The position numbers were made by a program, and so were the translations under genes. Positions 1-9,939 of a DNA stretch of 64,000 bases are shown here, piece after piece. Within the stretch, counting starts at the first letter, position 1; each line of letters opens with the position of its first letter. The stretch covers positions 1,116,001 through 1,180,000 of the forward strand of contig NZ_JACWMW010000001.1 in the NCBI RefSeq assembly GCF_014773275.1, written 5' to 3'. This DNA is from Mucilaginibacter rigui (GTDB taxonomy: Bacteria; Bacteroidota; Bacteroidia; Sphingobacteriales; Sphingobacteriaceae). The notes beneath the pieces were generated by a model. That model was not told the origin of the DNA, searched no databases, and worked only from the letters and a program-made list of their open reading frames with translations.

Positions 1-1
1 C

Positions 2-763
2 TCAAAGCTGGAACTTAATTCAGCAAAAATTGGTGTGCTTGCCAAAGCCGGCCACATGAGTGTTGAAAAAACAAAAGATGGGCAGCTCATCTACCTGATA
101 GCGCCTTCTAAAAATGCCGATGCTAATACTCCAATAGCCTTTAACACAATAAGTACACCCATAGGCGGCCAATACCAGGTAATACTGCCCGATGGAACTA
201 AAGTTTGGTTAAACGCGGCATCATCATTAAAGTATCCTACTTTATTTAAAGGGGGGCAGCGTACTGTTGAACTTACAGGCGAAGCCTATTTTGAAGTGAC
301 AAAAAATGCCGCTATGCCTTTTTATGTAAAGGTTAATGATATGCAGGTTAAGGTTTTGGGTACACACTTTAATATAATGGCTTATCATAATGAGCCGGCT
401 GTAAAAACCACCCTGCTGGAAGGCTCGGTACAGTTGAGCAGTGGCGGGGTAAGTAATAAATTAAAACCAGGCCAGCAAGGGATGCTGAAAAACGGTCAGA
501 TAACGGTATCTGATGTAAATGCCGAACATGCCATAGCCTGGAAGAATGGTTATTTTGAATTTAACCGGTCGGGCATTCATGAGATCATGAACCAGTTAGC
601 CCGGTGGTATGATATTGAGATAGCTTACGAAGGCAATATCCCTGATGATGAATTTGTGGGCAAAATAGAGCGCAGTGCAAAGTTGTCGCAGGTATTAAAC
701 ATCCTTAAGCTAAGTAAGATCCATTTTGTATTAGAGAACAAGAAACTTATAGTAAAACCATAA
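2..763 (+). CDS. FecR-family anti-sigma factor, 5' end outside window
   Basis: The reading frame is open to the window edge, so this is the C-terminal 253 residues of a longer protein. The visible part has the FecR periplasmic domain (motifs VWLNAASSLKYP, GEAYFEVTKN, VKVLGTHFNI, about residues 50-150) and the C-terminal FecR domain (about 190-253). In the family, the missing N-terminus holds a cytoplasmic sigma-binding segment and one membrane helix. FecR proteins hold an ECF sigma factor and release it when the partner TonB-dependent receptor signals through its STN domain. The next gene is such an STN-bearing SusC, so the pairing is clear. The sigma gene should lie just upstream, outside the window. 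Family assignment is sure; the true start is unseen. Confidence 0.93.
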   Translation, partial: SKLELNSAKIGVLAKAGHMSVEKTKDGQLIYLIAPSKNADANTPIAFNTISTPIGGQYQVILPDGTKVWLNAASSLKYPTLFKGGQRTVELTGEAYFEVTKNAAMPFYVKVNDMQVKVLGTHFNIMAYHNEPAVKTTLLEGSVQLSSGGVSNKLKPGQQGMLKNGQITVSDVNAEHAIAWKNGYFEFNRSGIHEIMNQLARWYDIEIAYEGNIPDDEFVGKIERSAKLSQVLNILKLSKIHFVLENKKLIVKP

Positions 764-941
764 AATATTCACCAACTAAATTAGAACTTATGAAAAAATA
801 TCGACAAAGCCATTAATCTTCCCTTCCTGAAAAACTTATTCCATAAAAGAACCGGGGTGCTGCAACACCACCGGCTTTAGCGAATGGATAAGTTAAAAAT
901 GTTTCATCAACAGATATTCTTAAACCAAACATTACTAAGTT

Positions 942-3900
942 ATGCAATTAAACTTTAGTGGTAAAATACTTAATGCTTTAGGTAGATCCACCTCAAAACT
1001 GTTTTTGGCCATGAAATTAACGGTCTTTTTACTCATCATCGGTTGTTTGCACCTGAGTGCCAAAAGTTTTTCACAAACCATAACCATAAACGCCAGCAAC
1101 ACCGAGCTGGAAAAAGTATTCTCAGCTATTGAGAAGCAAAGCGGATACAGCTTTTTTTACAGGTATAAAGACCTTGCGGCAGCAAGGCCGGTAAGCCTGC
1201 AATTAAAGGATGCCTCGTTAGAAGAAGCCCTGAAAGCATGTTTTAAAAACGAACCTTTTAGCTACGCCATTGAGAATAAAACCATTGTAGTAAGTAAAAA
1301 GGACAATGCCGCCCAAACGCGTGTGGCCGAACAAAAAATAACCATAACCGGTGTTATACTGGATGAAAAAGGCGAGCCGCTACCGGGTGCTACGGTGAGG
1401 GTAAAGGGTAGTACTACTGCCGCCAGCGCCGATATAAATGGAAAGTATAGTATTAGTGCCGAGGCAACGGACATATTGGTTTTCTCGTTCCTGGGATATA
1501 AGAACACCGAGGAGCCTGTTAATGGCCGTACACAGATCAATATCAATCTCCAGGTTAATAACCAGCAGATGAACGAAGTGGTAGTTGTGGGTTACGGTAC
1601 GCAATCCAGAAAAGATGTAACCGGTGCTGTAGGTACAGTGAAGATGGAAAACATCAAAGAAATTAAAACAGCCAGTTTAGACCTTAAACTTGCCGGCCAG
1701 TTGGCTGGTGTTACTGTAAACCAGGTAACCGGTACACCTGGGGGCGGGGTATCTGTAAATATCCGTGGTGCCGGTTCGGTAGGTGCGGGCGATAACCCAC
1801 TATACGTAATTGATGGGTTCCCGTTATCTCCCGGTTTTGATCAGTATTCAAACCCTTTAAGTACTATCAACCCGGATGACATTGAAAATATCAGTGTTTT
1901 AAAGGATGCGGCCTCTACTGCAATATATGGTTCACGAGGTTCAAACGGTGTTATCCTGATCACTACTAAAAGGGCCAAAAAAGGCGAATCAAATGTTACG
2001 GTGAATACATCATCAGGGGTGCAAAGCATATTATCGCAATGCAAGCTTAAAGTGATGAATGCTACCGAATTTGCACAATGGCGTTTAGAAAGCTACCAGG
2101 ATGCTGCAGCTGCAGCAGGTAAGCCCTTTAATATTAACGATGTACCTGTTGAGTATCGTAACCCATCTCAATATGGCAAAGGTACCGATTGGTTTAATGC
2201 GGTAACACGAATTGCCCCAATGCATAATTATGATGTCAGCATATCTAATGGTACTGATAAAGTACGGTCGCTGTTTTCAATGGGCTATTTTAACCAGGAA
2301 GGTACAGTACTAAATACCGGCTTTCAGCGCTATTCGTTAAGAGCCAATATGGATGCCAATGTAACTAAAAACGTAACTGTTGGCTTAAGCGTTGCTCCAA
2401 CTTATAGCTTACGTAAACTACAGGAAACAGATGGGCATTTCCAATCGGCGGTATTGAGCCAGGCCTACCTGGAGAGCCCGCTAATACCGGTAAAACAACC
2501 CGATGGCTCTTATACTAATGTAATAGGCTCGCCGGGAACATTCCAAAACGCAAACCCGGTAAGTGAATTAGTAAATACAACCAATAATCGCAATGAAATA
2601 CGGGTTCTAACTAATGCTTATGTTGATTGGCAGATTATCCCCGGCTTAACTGCACGGTCAACTTTTGGGGTTGATTTGCAGAGTAAAACACAAGATTATT
2701 TCAGGCCATCTTTCCTTGGTGGTTTTAATAATCCTAATAAAAATGGCGAGCAGCAAAAAGCCATCACTTCAAACACTACAGCCTCATCATTAAACTGGCT
2801 TAACGAAAACTCCCTTAACTACAAAAAAACATGGGGCAGTCATACCCTAACCTTGTTCGGTGATTTTAGTATCCAGCAGGAAACAAGCCGCAACCGTTAT
2901 ACCTTTGGTACCGGCTTCCCGGATGATGCAATTCATTCAATCGGCTCGGCAACTATTATTACCGCACCGGGCAATGGTGCTAACGGAAACGAGGAATGGC
3001 GCCTGTTATCGTTAATAGCCCGCGCAAATTATGCTTATAAAGATAAATACTTGTTAAGCGCATCTATCCGTCGTGACGGTTCATCAAGGTTTGCACCCGG
3101 CCATAACTGGGGCACATTCCCTTCGGTATCTGCCGGATGGCGTATCTCAGATGAAGCTTTCTTTCCTAAATTAAGCTTTTTAGACCAGGCAAAGTTTACC
3201 GGTAGCTTTGGCTTAGCAGGTAATAACAGCATTGGTAATTATGATTATATACCCGGTGTTGATCCATACAACTATCCTTTTGGAGGCGTGCTTACCCCAG
3301 GTGCAGCCATCTCATCTTTGGGTAATAAACAACTTGGTTGGGAAACTACCCGCCAGCTTGATATTGGTCTTGATCTATCCTTTTTACAAGGCCGTATTTA
3401 TTTAATTGCAGAGTATTATAACCGATACACACGCGATATGCTACAATATATAGGTATACCGTCTGTATCTGGCCAAACCGGTGGTTTCACAAATGTAGGT
3501 AATGTACGTAACCGCGGCTGGGAGTTTACTTTAACTACTAAAAATATTGTAGGCCAAGGGTTTAACTGGTCTACCGATATGAATATATCATTTAACCGTA
3601 ACATGGTGCTTAGTTTAGGGCCAACACCATATATTTATGATGCTCCGGCAAATGATAACCCAACCAACATTACCAAAGTAGGTTACCCGCTGGGTCAGTT
3701 TTACGGGTATATATTCGATGGCATTTTCCAGAACCAGCACGAACTTGATACGAAGCCACACTTTGACGGCCAGGCTGTAGGTACCATCAGGTATAAGGAT
3801 ATTAATGGCGATGGTGTAATTGATGGTAAAGATCAAACCGTTATTGGTAACCCATGGGCAAAGTTCACTTTTGGGTTTAACAACCATTTTAGTTACAGGC

Positions 3901-4358
3901 GCTTTGATCTGAATATCATATCAGCCGGTTCGGTAGGTGGGCACGTATTTGATATGTACAAGCAGTTTACTACCAATTTAGATGGTGTATTCAATGTGGA
4001 AAAATCGGTAGCGCAACGCTGGCGCTCAGAGAGTAACCCGGGTGCCGGCTTGTTGCCAACTACAACAGCAAATACTAACCTGGCGAGGGATTACTATCCA
4101 TCGTACTGGGTAGAAAGCAACTCATACCTGATGGTTAAAAACATAGACTTGGGATATAATTTTAAAACCAAATTCACTAAAAACTTCAGAGTTTATTTCA
4201 GCGCGCAAAACGCTATACTCATCACCGGTTATAAAGGTGGTAACCCCGAAGTTGGTATTGACGGCCAGGAAGGAAACCGCTCACTTTCGCCAAATGTGAA
4301 TTTTACAGGTTATCCTGTTTCTGCTGTCTATCAATTAGGTTGTAACGTAACGTTTTAA
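942..4358 (+). CDS. SusC/RagA TonB-dependent transporter with STN signalling domain
   Basis: Outer-membrane glycan importer of 1138 residues. In order: a long N-terminal segment with hydrophobic signal core at about residues 24-45, an STN (secretin/TonB N-terminal) domain at about 48-118, a carboxypeptidase-regulatory-like beta domain at about 132-212, the conserved VVVGYGTQ start of the plug at about 213, the family signature VLKDAASTAIYGSRG at about 320, then the beta-barrel to the C-terminus. The STN domain is the part that contacts a FecR anti-sigma factor, and a fecR gene lies 178 bp upstream, so the locus is probably induced by its own substrate through an ECF sigma factor. SusD follows after 29 bp. 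The other two SusC proteins in the window lack STN. The sequence itself does not reveal the substrate. Confidence 0.95.
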   Translation: MQLNFSGKILNALGRSTSKLFLAMKLTVFLLIIGCLHLSAKSFSQTITINASNTELEKVFSAIEKQSGYSFFYRYKDLAAARPVSLQLKDASLEEALKACFKNEPFSYAIENKTIVVSKKDNAAQTRVAEQKITITGVILDEKGEPLPGATVRVKGSTTAASADINGKYSISAEATDILVFSFLGYKNTEEPVNGRTQININLQVNNQQMNEVVVVGYGTQSRKDVTGAVGTVKMENIKEIKTASLDLKLAGQLAGVTVNQVTGTPGGGVSVNIRGAGSVGAGDNPLYVIDGFPLSPGFDQYSNPLSTINPDDIENISVLKDAASTAIYGSRGSNGVILITTKRAKKGESNVTVNTSSGVQSILSQCKLKVMNATEFAQWRLESYQDAAAAAGKPFNINDVPVEYRNPSQYGKGTDWFNAVTRIAPMHNYDVSISNGTDKVRSLFSMGYFNQEGTVLNTGFQRYSLRANMDANVTKNVTVGLSVAPTYSLRKLQETDGHFQSAVLSQAYLESPLIPVKQPDGSYTNVIGSPGTFQNANPVSELVNTTNNRNEIRVLTNAYVDWQIIPGLTARSTFGVDLQSKTQDYFRPSFLGGFNNPNKNGEQQKAITSNTTASSLNWLNENSLNYKKTWGSHTLTLFGDFSIQQETSRNRYTFGTGFPDDAIHSIGSATIITAPGNGANGNEEWRLLSLIARANYAYKDKYLLSASIRRDGSSRFAPGHNWGTFPSVSAGWRISDEAFFPKLSFLDQAKFTGSFGLAGNNSIGNYDYIPGVDPYNYPFGGVLTPGAAISSLGNKQLGWETTRQLDIGLDLSFLQGRIYLIAEYYNRYTRDMLQYIGIPSVSGQTGGFTNVGNVRNRGWEFTLTTKNIVGQGFNWSTDMNISFNRNMVLSLGPTPYIYDAPANDNPTNITKVGYPLGQFYGYIFDGIFQNQHELDTKPHFDGQAVGTIRYKDINGDGVIDGKDQTVIGNPWAKFTFGFNNHFSYRRFDLNIISAGSVGGHVFDMYKQFTTNLDGVFNVEKSVAQRWRSESNPGAGLLPTTTANTNLARDYYPSYWVESNSYLMVKNIDLGYNFKTKFTKNFRVYFSAQNAILITGYKGGNPEVGIDGQEGNRSLSPNVNFTGYPVSAVYQLGCNVTF

Positions 4359-4387
4359 TTGATCTGTAAACTCAAATATTAAACGAC

Positions 4388-5866
4388 ATGAAAAAATATA
4401 TATACTTCACCCTTTTTACTATAGCACTTGGTTTTGTAAGCTGTAAAAAGGATTTCCTTAGCCTGGCGCCTACAGATTCTCAGAACTCGGCAAATTTTTT
4501 CAAAACTCCTCAGCAATTTCAGCAAGCAATTACCGGTTGTTATCAACCTTTGCAGAGTTTGTATAACGGTTCTTTTTGGGTAATGGCCGAAATGCGGTCG
4601 GACAATACTTCTTATGAATATGACCCATACGACCGTTCTGGAAACCTAAAGGAAGATATGGACGAATTCAGGGAATTGAATAATAACGACTATCCGGCCG
4701 TTTTTTTAACCGGTAGTTATCAAATTATAGGCAGGTGTAACGTTATTTTAGATAGGTTACCCGCAGCTAAACTTGATGTCGCTGTAGCCGATACTATTAC
4801 CGGACAGGCCAGTTTTTTACGTGCTTTTAATTATTTTAATCTGGTACGTTTGTTTGGCTCTGTGCCTTTAGTACTGCACGAGGTACAATCATTCGATGAA
4901 GCTTACAGAATAGGGGTTAAAGCACCGGTTAGCGATGTTTACAATTCCATTATTGCCGATGCCAAAGATGCGATAGCTAAACTTCCGGTTACATATGCAT
5001 CTCCTGCCGATAAAGGCAGGGTAACCAAAGGCGCTGCCGAAACTATGCTTGCCGAGGTGTACATGACTCAAAAGAAATTTGACCTGGCCATACCTCTGTT
5101 AAGGGATGTTATTGCATCAAATGCATATGGTTTGAATGACGACTACGCTGACAATTTTAATATTAATACCAAAAATAGTAAAGAATCGATATTCGAGATC
5201 CAGTACATAGAGGGCCCTAACGGCCTGGGTAGTGATTTTGTAGACACCTTTATCCCATGGGATTATTATAGCGACGATATTACCGGCCACGAATTAAATA
5301 ATGGCGCTGTGAACGGATGGAATATACCTACCCAGGACCTGGTGACCGCTTATGAGCCGGGAGATAAAAGGAGGGATGCTTCCTTAACTGATTTTGTATC
5401 TGACGAATATGGTATCGACCTGCCGTTTATCAAAAAGTATCAGAGTAAAGGCGCTGTACAGGGTATAACCGCTAATAATTTCCCGGTTTACCGTTACTCG
5501 GATGTATACCTGATGCTGGCCGAGTGTTTAAACGAGCAGGGATATGCAGGCGGTGGAGATGCTTTTTTATATTTAAATAAGGTTAGGTTCCGTGCCGGTT
5601 TAGATGACAAAACAGCGGTTGATGTGCCAAATCAGGAGGCTTTCCGTGTAGCTATTGCTCATGAAAGACAAGTAGAATTAGCCTTTGAGAATCATCGCTG
5701 GTTTGACTTGCTGCGCACAGGCAAAGCCGTAGAGGTAATGACCGCGCATGCCCAGCACGAGCGTGAGTACAAATCAGACTCGTGGACGATAAGCCCGGCA
5801 GCTTACACCAATATCCGCCTGCTTTACCAGTACCCTTTAAACGAAGAATTACTGGAGCACCAATAA
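4388..5866 (+). CDS. SusD/RagB-family outer-membrane glycan-binding lipoprotein
   Basis: 492 residues. The N-terminus is a lipoprotein signal with the acylated Cys at residue 19 (GFVSCKK), followed by the SusD N-terminal tetratricopeptide-like region (LRAFNYFNLVRLFGSVPLV at about 142-160) and the C-terminal RagB/SusD domain with the usual RQVELAFENHRWFDLLRTGK motif near residues 430-450. SusD proteins sit on the cell surface as a lid over the SusC barrel and bind the incoming oligosaccharide. It is 29 bp from susC and very likely co-transcribed with it. A perfect hairpin directly downstream may end or attenuate the susCD message before the hydrolase genes. Confidence 0.95.
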   Translation: MKKYIYFTLFTIALGFVSCKKDFLSLAPTDSQNSANFFKTPQQFQQAITGCYQPLQSLYNGSFWVMAEMRSDNTSYEYDPYDRSGNLKEDMDEFRELNNNDYPAVFLTGSYQIIGRCNVILDRLPAAKLDVAVADTITGQASFLRAFNYFNLVRLFGSVPLVLHEVQSFDEAYRIGVKAPVSDVYNSIIADAKDAIAKLPVTYASPADKGRVTKGAAETMLAEVYMTQKKFDLAIPLLRDVIASNAYGLNDDYADNFNINTKNSKESIFEIQYIEGPNGLGSDFVDTFIPWDYYSDDITGHELNNGAVNGWNIPTQDLVTAYEPGDKRRDASLTDFVSDEYGIDLPFIKKYQSKGAVQGITANNFPVYRYSDVYLMLAECLNEQGYAGGGDAFLYLNKVRFRAGLDDKTAVDVPNQEAFRVAIAHERQVELAFENHRWFDLLRTGKAVEVMTAHAQHEREYKSDSWTISPAAYTNIRLLYQYPLNEELLEHQ

Positions 5867-5877
5867 ATTTTTCAGAT

Positions 5878-5906
5878 AGCGTCCTTATGTGCAACATAAG
5901 GACGCT
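5878..5906 (+). terminator. Hairpin after susD (terminator or attenuator)
   Basis: A perfect 13-bp inverted repeat (AGCGTCCTTATGT and its complement) with a 3-nt loop starts 11 bp after the susD stop codon. There is no clean T-run on the plus side, so it may be a processing or attenuation hairpin rather than a strong terminator. It separates susCD from the hydrolase operon that begins at 5986. Confidence 0.55.
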
Positions 5907-5985
5907 TCAAACGTAGTAGTATTTAATATTTACTGCCGGCTAAACCGGTGATTATTTCGTACGTTCCGTTATATCTTTTTTTAAC

Positions 5986-8775
5986 ATGAATTATATAGCC
6001 AGCAGGGTTGTTCGTAAAAAAGTACTTTTCATTATTATCGCGGTATTATTTGGTTTTAAAACCACTGTAGCACAAAAAAAGGTTGTGCCTGTTCCGCCAT
6101 TACGGGTGGAAAATTTAATATGCGAGTATAAAACAAACCCTATAGCCATTGAAGCCGCCAACCCCAGGTTAAGCTGGAAACTGTTGGCGCAGCAACGTAA
6201 CGTTATACAAACGGCCTATGAAATAAGGGTAGGCAAAAACGCGGTATCACTTACTAAAGGCAAAAATATCTTATGGACATCGGGTAAGGTAGCGTCAGAT
6301 CAATCTGTACATGTTAATTATGCCGGCCCGGCCCTGGCATCGCGCCAAAAAGTTTATTGGCAGGTAAGGGTTTGGAATAACTACGGGCAGGCATCGCCCT
6401 GGAGCATGGTAAATTCCTGGAAAATGGGCTTGCTGCATCCGGAGGACTGGACTGCACAATGGATCCAGAATAATTATGACTCTGATACCACCGGCGGGCC
6501 AAGCCCAATGTTCCGAAAGGTTTTTAAGTTGAACCATAATATCCGCGCAGCGCATTTATATGTTACCGCCCATGGTGTGTTCGAGGCACAGCTAAACGGC
6601 AAACGTATTGGTAATGATTATTTTGCCCCCGGATGGACGAGTTATAACAAACGCCTGCAATACCAGGTATATGATGTAACAGGAGGACTTAAGAAAGGGA
6701 ATAATGCAGTTGGCGTGACCATTGGAGATGGCTGGTACCGTGGGTATACATACAACCGTATTAAGAATGTTTACGGCAAAAAACTGGCGCTTCTTTTTCA
6801 ATTAGAAGTGCTTTACACCAACGGCAAACGCGAGATTATCACATCAGACAAAAGCTGGAAGGTAAGCTACGGCGCTATCCGTTCTTCATCGTTTTTTGAT
6901 GGCGAGTTGTATGATGCCCGTAATGAGAAACCAAACTGGAGCACCGCCACTTATATTGATAAAGGTTGGGATTCAGTGAAAGTTGATAATACCATAAAAG
7001 AAAACCTCGTAACCTTAATTGGTCCTCCGGTTAAAAAGCACGAGCAGTTTTTCCCGTTAAAAGTACTTACTACTCCTGAGGGTGACCGGGTGGTTGATTT
7101 TGGACAAAACCTGGTGGGCTGGGTAAAATTTAAATTAAAAGGTAAAGCTGGAGATACATTAAAACTTTACCATGCCGAGGTGCTTGATCAAAAAGGAAAT
7201 TTTTATACCAAAAACCTTCGTACCGCAAAGCAGGAGATCCAATACATTTTTAAAAGTGATTCTGTAGAAACCTACGAACCTCATTTTACCTTCCAGGGAT
7301 TTAGATTTTTAAAAATTGTTGGCTATAGCGGCGTTATAGATTCAACCAATGTTGTAGCCAATGCCCTTTATTCGGATATGGCGCAAACAGGTACTTTTTC
7401 TACTTCCAATCCGCTGGTTAACCAGTTGCAGCATAATATCCTTTGGGGGCAAAAAGGTAATTTTATTGATGTGCCTACTGATTGCCCGCAGCGCGATGAG
7501 CGTATGGGGTGGACTGGCGATGCGCAGGCATTTTGCCGCACTGCCACATTTAATATGGATGTAGCTGGCTTTTTTACCAAATGGTTAAAAGACCTTTCGG
7601 CTGATCAGCATAAAGATGGTGCCGTGCCATATGTAATACCCAATATGCTGGATAGCACCCTGGCTGCGGCATCAGGCTGGAGCGATGTGGCAACTATTGC
7701 CCCCTGGAATATTTACCTGGCTTATGGCGATAAACAGGTTTTAGAACAACAGTACGAAAGTATGAAGGCCTGGGTAGGCTACATACAGTTACACAGCCGC
7801 AATTATCTTTGGGATACCGGTAACCACTTTGGCGACTGGCTTTTTTATGCCGGTACCGATTATGCCGATGGTGCTGCTTTAACTGATAAAAATTTAATTG
7901 CCCAGGCTTTTTATGCGCACTCAACTCAACTGCTTATTAATGCAGCTACTATTTTAGGTAAGGAAGAAGATGTTACAAAATATACCGGTTTACTGGCCAA
8001 TATCAAAAAAGCTTTTATGGGCGAATACGTTACGCCGAACGGGCGTATGATATCGGGAACCCAAACATCATATGTACTGGCCCTTAATTTTGATATGCTG
8101 CCCGAGAACTTGCGGGAGTCGGCAGCTAAAAGATTGGTGAATAACATTGAGGATTATGATGGCCATATTACCACAGGCTTTTTAGGTACACCCTACATTT
8201 GCCATGTATTAAGCCGTTTTGGGCATACTGATATGGCGTATGAATTACTGATGAAAGAATCGTACCCTTCGTGGCTGTACCCGGTTAAAAACGGCGCTAC
8301 AACTATATGGGAACGTTGGGATGGTATAAAACCGGACAAAAGTTTTGAAGACCCCGGGATGAACTCCTTTAACCACTACGCTTACGGTGCTATTGGCGAT
8401 TGGATGTACCGTGTAATTACCGGCATTAATACAGACGAAGCTGCGCCTGGTTTTCATAAGATCATCATAGCCCCGCATTTGGGTGGTAAACTCACCAGCG
8501 CCCAGGCCGAACTGGAAACACTGTACGGCAAAATCAAATCGGCATGGACTATTGATAATGGCATATTTACTTTAGATATAATTGTACCGCCAAATACTAC
8601 GGCACAGGTAGTATTGCCATCTGTTACAGATCAGATCACCGAAAGCGGCTTGGATATTAATACGGTAAAAGAAATAACAAATATTGCCAAAGAAGGAAAT
8701 GATGAGCAAATGAACATAGGCTCAGGCACTTATCATTTTGTTTACACCTTAAAAGTTAAAAATAAAAAGAGTTAG
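5986..8775 (+). CDS. GH78 alpha-L-rhamnosidase
   Basis: 929 residues with an N-terminal signal (hydrophobic core about 12-28, ending TTVAQ), so exported. Family GH78 removes terminal alpha-L-rhamnose. The Bacteroidota-type N-terminal beta domains (PLRVENLICEYKTNPIAIE, then LYVTAHGVFEAQLNGKRIG) precede the (alpha/alpha)6 catalytic barrel with the hallmark DCPQRDERMGWTGD at residues 499-512, which supplies the acidic catalytic cluster, and a C-terminal beta domain (residues about 820-929). Length is normal for the family. It is the first gene of the run GH78-NagX-GH20-GH3-GH92, with an 18-bp gap to the next gene. The family is secure. The true substrate (plant cell wall, saponin, bacterial exopolysaccharide) is not set by the sequence. 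Confidence 0.93.
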   Translation: MNYIASRVVRKKVLFIIIAVLFGFKTTVAQKKVVPVPPLRVENLICEYKTNPIAIEAANPRLSWKLLAQQRNVIQTAYEIRVGKNAVSLTKGKNILWTSGKVASDQSVHVNYAGPALASRQKVYWQVRVWNNYGQASPWSMVNSWKMGLLHPEDWTAQWIQNNYDSDTTGGPSPMFRKVFKLNHNIRAAHLYVTAHGVFEAQLNGKRIGNDYFAPGWTSYNKRLQYQVYDVTGGLKKGNNAVGVTIGDGWYRGYTYNRIKNVYGKKLALLFQLEVLYTNGKREIITSDKSWKVSYGAIRSSSFFDGELYDARNEKPNWSTATYIDKGWDSVKVDNTIKENLVTLIGPPVKKHEQFFPLKVLTTPEGDRVVDFGQNLVGWVKFKLKGKAGDTLKLYHAEVLDQKGNFYTKNLRTAKQEIQYIFKSDSVETYEPHFTFQGFRFLKIVGYSGVIDSTNVVANALYSDMAQTGTFSTSNPLVNQLQHNILWGQKGNFIDVPTDCPQRDERMGWTGDAQAFCRTATFNMDVAGFFTKWLKDLSADQHKDGAVPYVIPNMLDSTLAAASGWSDVATIAPWNIYLAYGDKQVLEQQYESMKAWVGYIQLHSRNYLWDTGNHFGDWLFYAGTDYADGAALTDKNLIAQAFYAHSTQLLINAATILGKEEDVTKYTGLLANIKKAFMGEYVTPNGRMISGTQTSYVLALNFDMLPENLRESAAKRLVNNIEDYDGHITTGFLGTPYICHVLSRFGHTDMAYELLMKESYPSWLYPVKNGATTIWERWDGIKPDKSFEDPGMNSFNHYAYGAIGDWMYRVITGINTDEAAPGFHKIIIAPHLGGKLTSAQAELETLYGKIKSAWTIDNGIFTLDIIVPPNTTAQVVLPSVTDQITESGLDINTVKEITNIAKEGNDEQMNIGSGTYHFVYTLKVKNKKS

Positions 8776-8793
8776 CATCAAAAACATCACTCA

Positions 8794-9939
8794 ATGGCAC
8801 TCATTTCTACTCCCGCTAATACGGCAGCAACCAACAGATTGCTCTCTCTTGATTTTTTTAGAGGATTTACGGTCGCTGCAATGATATTGGTTAATAACCC
8901 CGGCGATTGGGGGCATATTTACTGGCCGCTTGAACATTCTAAATGGAATGGCTGCACCCCAACAGACCTGGTGTTCCCATTTTTTCTGTTCATGGTAGGC
9001 GTATCAATTGTTTATGCACTACAGAGCAAAAAGGAAAATACAAGTGGGCACACTGCTTTATTACTTGTAATACTAAGGCGTACCGTTATTTTATTTGCGC
9101 TTGGGGTTTTCCTGCCGCTGCTCTCCAATTTTGAATTTGCGCATTTGCGTATCCCCGGAGTTTTGCAGCGAATTGCTGTAGTATATGGCCTAACCGCGGT
9201 AATATTTCTAAAAACAAGTGCTAAAACACAGGCATATCTACTGGTAGCATTTTTAATTATTTACTATGTATTAATGACTATAGTGCCAGTTCCCGGGTTT
9301 GGCCCGGCTAACCTGGAACCGGCAACAAATTTGGGTGCCTGGCTTGATAGGACGGTATTTACCGAAAACCATTTATGGCAATCGTCAAAAACCTGGGACC
9401 CCGAAGGTTTGTTGGGTACTATACCAGCTCTATCAACTTGCTTCATTGGGGTATTAACCGGTAACTGGTTAAAAAAAGGTAATTTAAAAAGCAGTCATAA
9501 CTTATTTGCTATAATAGCTACAGGCGTGGGTATGATATTGGTTGCCTTGGCGTGGGACGTGGTTTTCCCGATAAATAAATCATTATGGACCAGCACCTTT
9601 GTATTGTTTACCGCCGGGCTGGCCATTATATTTTTAAGCTTAAGCTATTGGTTTATTGATAGGAAAGGATATAGCAAATTTGTAACTCCATTTATAGCTT
9701 TTGGTCGCAATGCCATCACCGCTTATATACTTGGCGGGTATATCCCCATGTTTATCGCCATGATACCGCTAACTTCAAACGGGCATAAAACCAATTTATG
9801 GTCATACACCTATACCAGCTTTTTTACCCCGAATTTTTCTCCTGAAAATGCTTCGCTTTTGGCCGCTATAGTAACCGTTATACTGGCGTTTATACCTATA
9901 TGGTTCATGTACAAGAAAAACATAATTGTTAAAGTATGA
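8794..9939 (+). CDS. NagX/HGSNAT-like multipass membrane acyltransferase (DUF5009 type)
   Basis: 381 residues with about ten hydrophobic segments. The opening RLLSLDFFRGFTVAAMILVNN and the following HSKWNGCTPTDLVFPFFLFM are the hallmark of the heparan-alpha-glucosaminide N-acetyltransferase family. His48 in the second motif corresponds to the conserved His of that family. The human enzyme acetylates terminal glucosamine across the lysosomal membrane. Bacterial members called NagX lie beside N-acetylglucosamine-use genes, and their activity is little studied. Here the gene overlaps the GH20 beta-hexosaminidase by 4 bp (ATGA), so the two are probably translated together. I infer a role in handling amino sugars set free in the periplasm, either acetylation of glucosamine ends or sugar transport. 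The family call is good; the reaction is uncertain. Confidence 0.85.
   Translation: MALISTPANTAATNRLLSLDFFRGFTVAAMILVNNPGDWGHIYWPLEHSKWNGCTPTDLVFPFFLFMVGVSIVYALQSKKENTSGHTALLLVILRRTVILFALGVFLPLLSNFEFAHLRIPGVLQRIAVVYGLTAVIFLKTSAKTQAYLLVAFLIIYYVLMTIVPVPGFGPANLEPATNLGAWLDRTVFTENHLWQSSKTWDPEGLLGTIPALSTCFIGVLTGNWLKKGNLKSSHNLFAIIATGVGMILVALAWDVVFPINKSLWTSTFVLFTAGLAIIFLSLSYWFIDRKGYSKFVTPFIAFGRNAITAYILGGYIPMFIAMIPLTSNGHKTNLWSYTYTSFFTPNFSPENASLLAAIVTVILAFIPIWFMYKKNIIVKV

Noticed and set aside
790..816. Very short frame (8 codons) between fecR and susC
   Set aside because: Too short to support; no coupling to susC, whose ATG at 942 begins a complete signal plus STN domain.
860..885. Imperfect hairpin (CCGGGGTG with CACCACCGG) between fecR and susC
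   Set aside because: It has a bulge, a short stem and no T-run, so it is not called a terminator.
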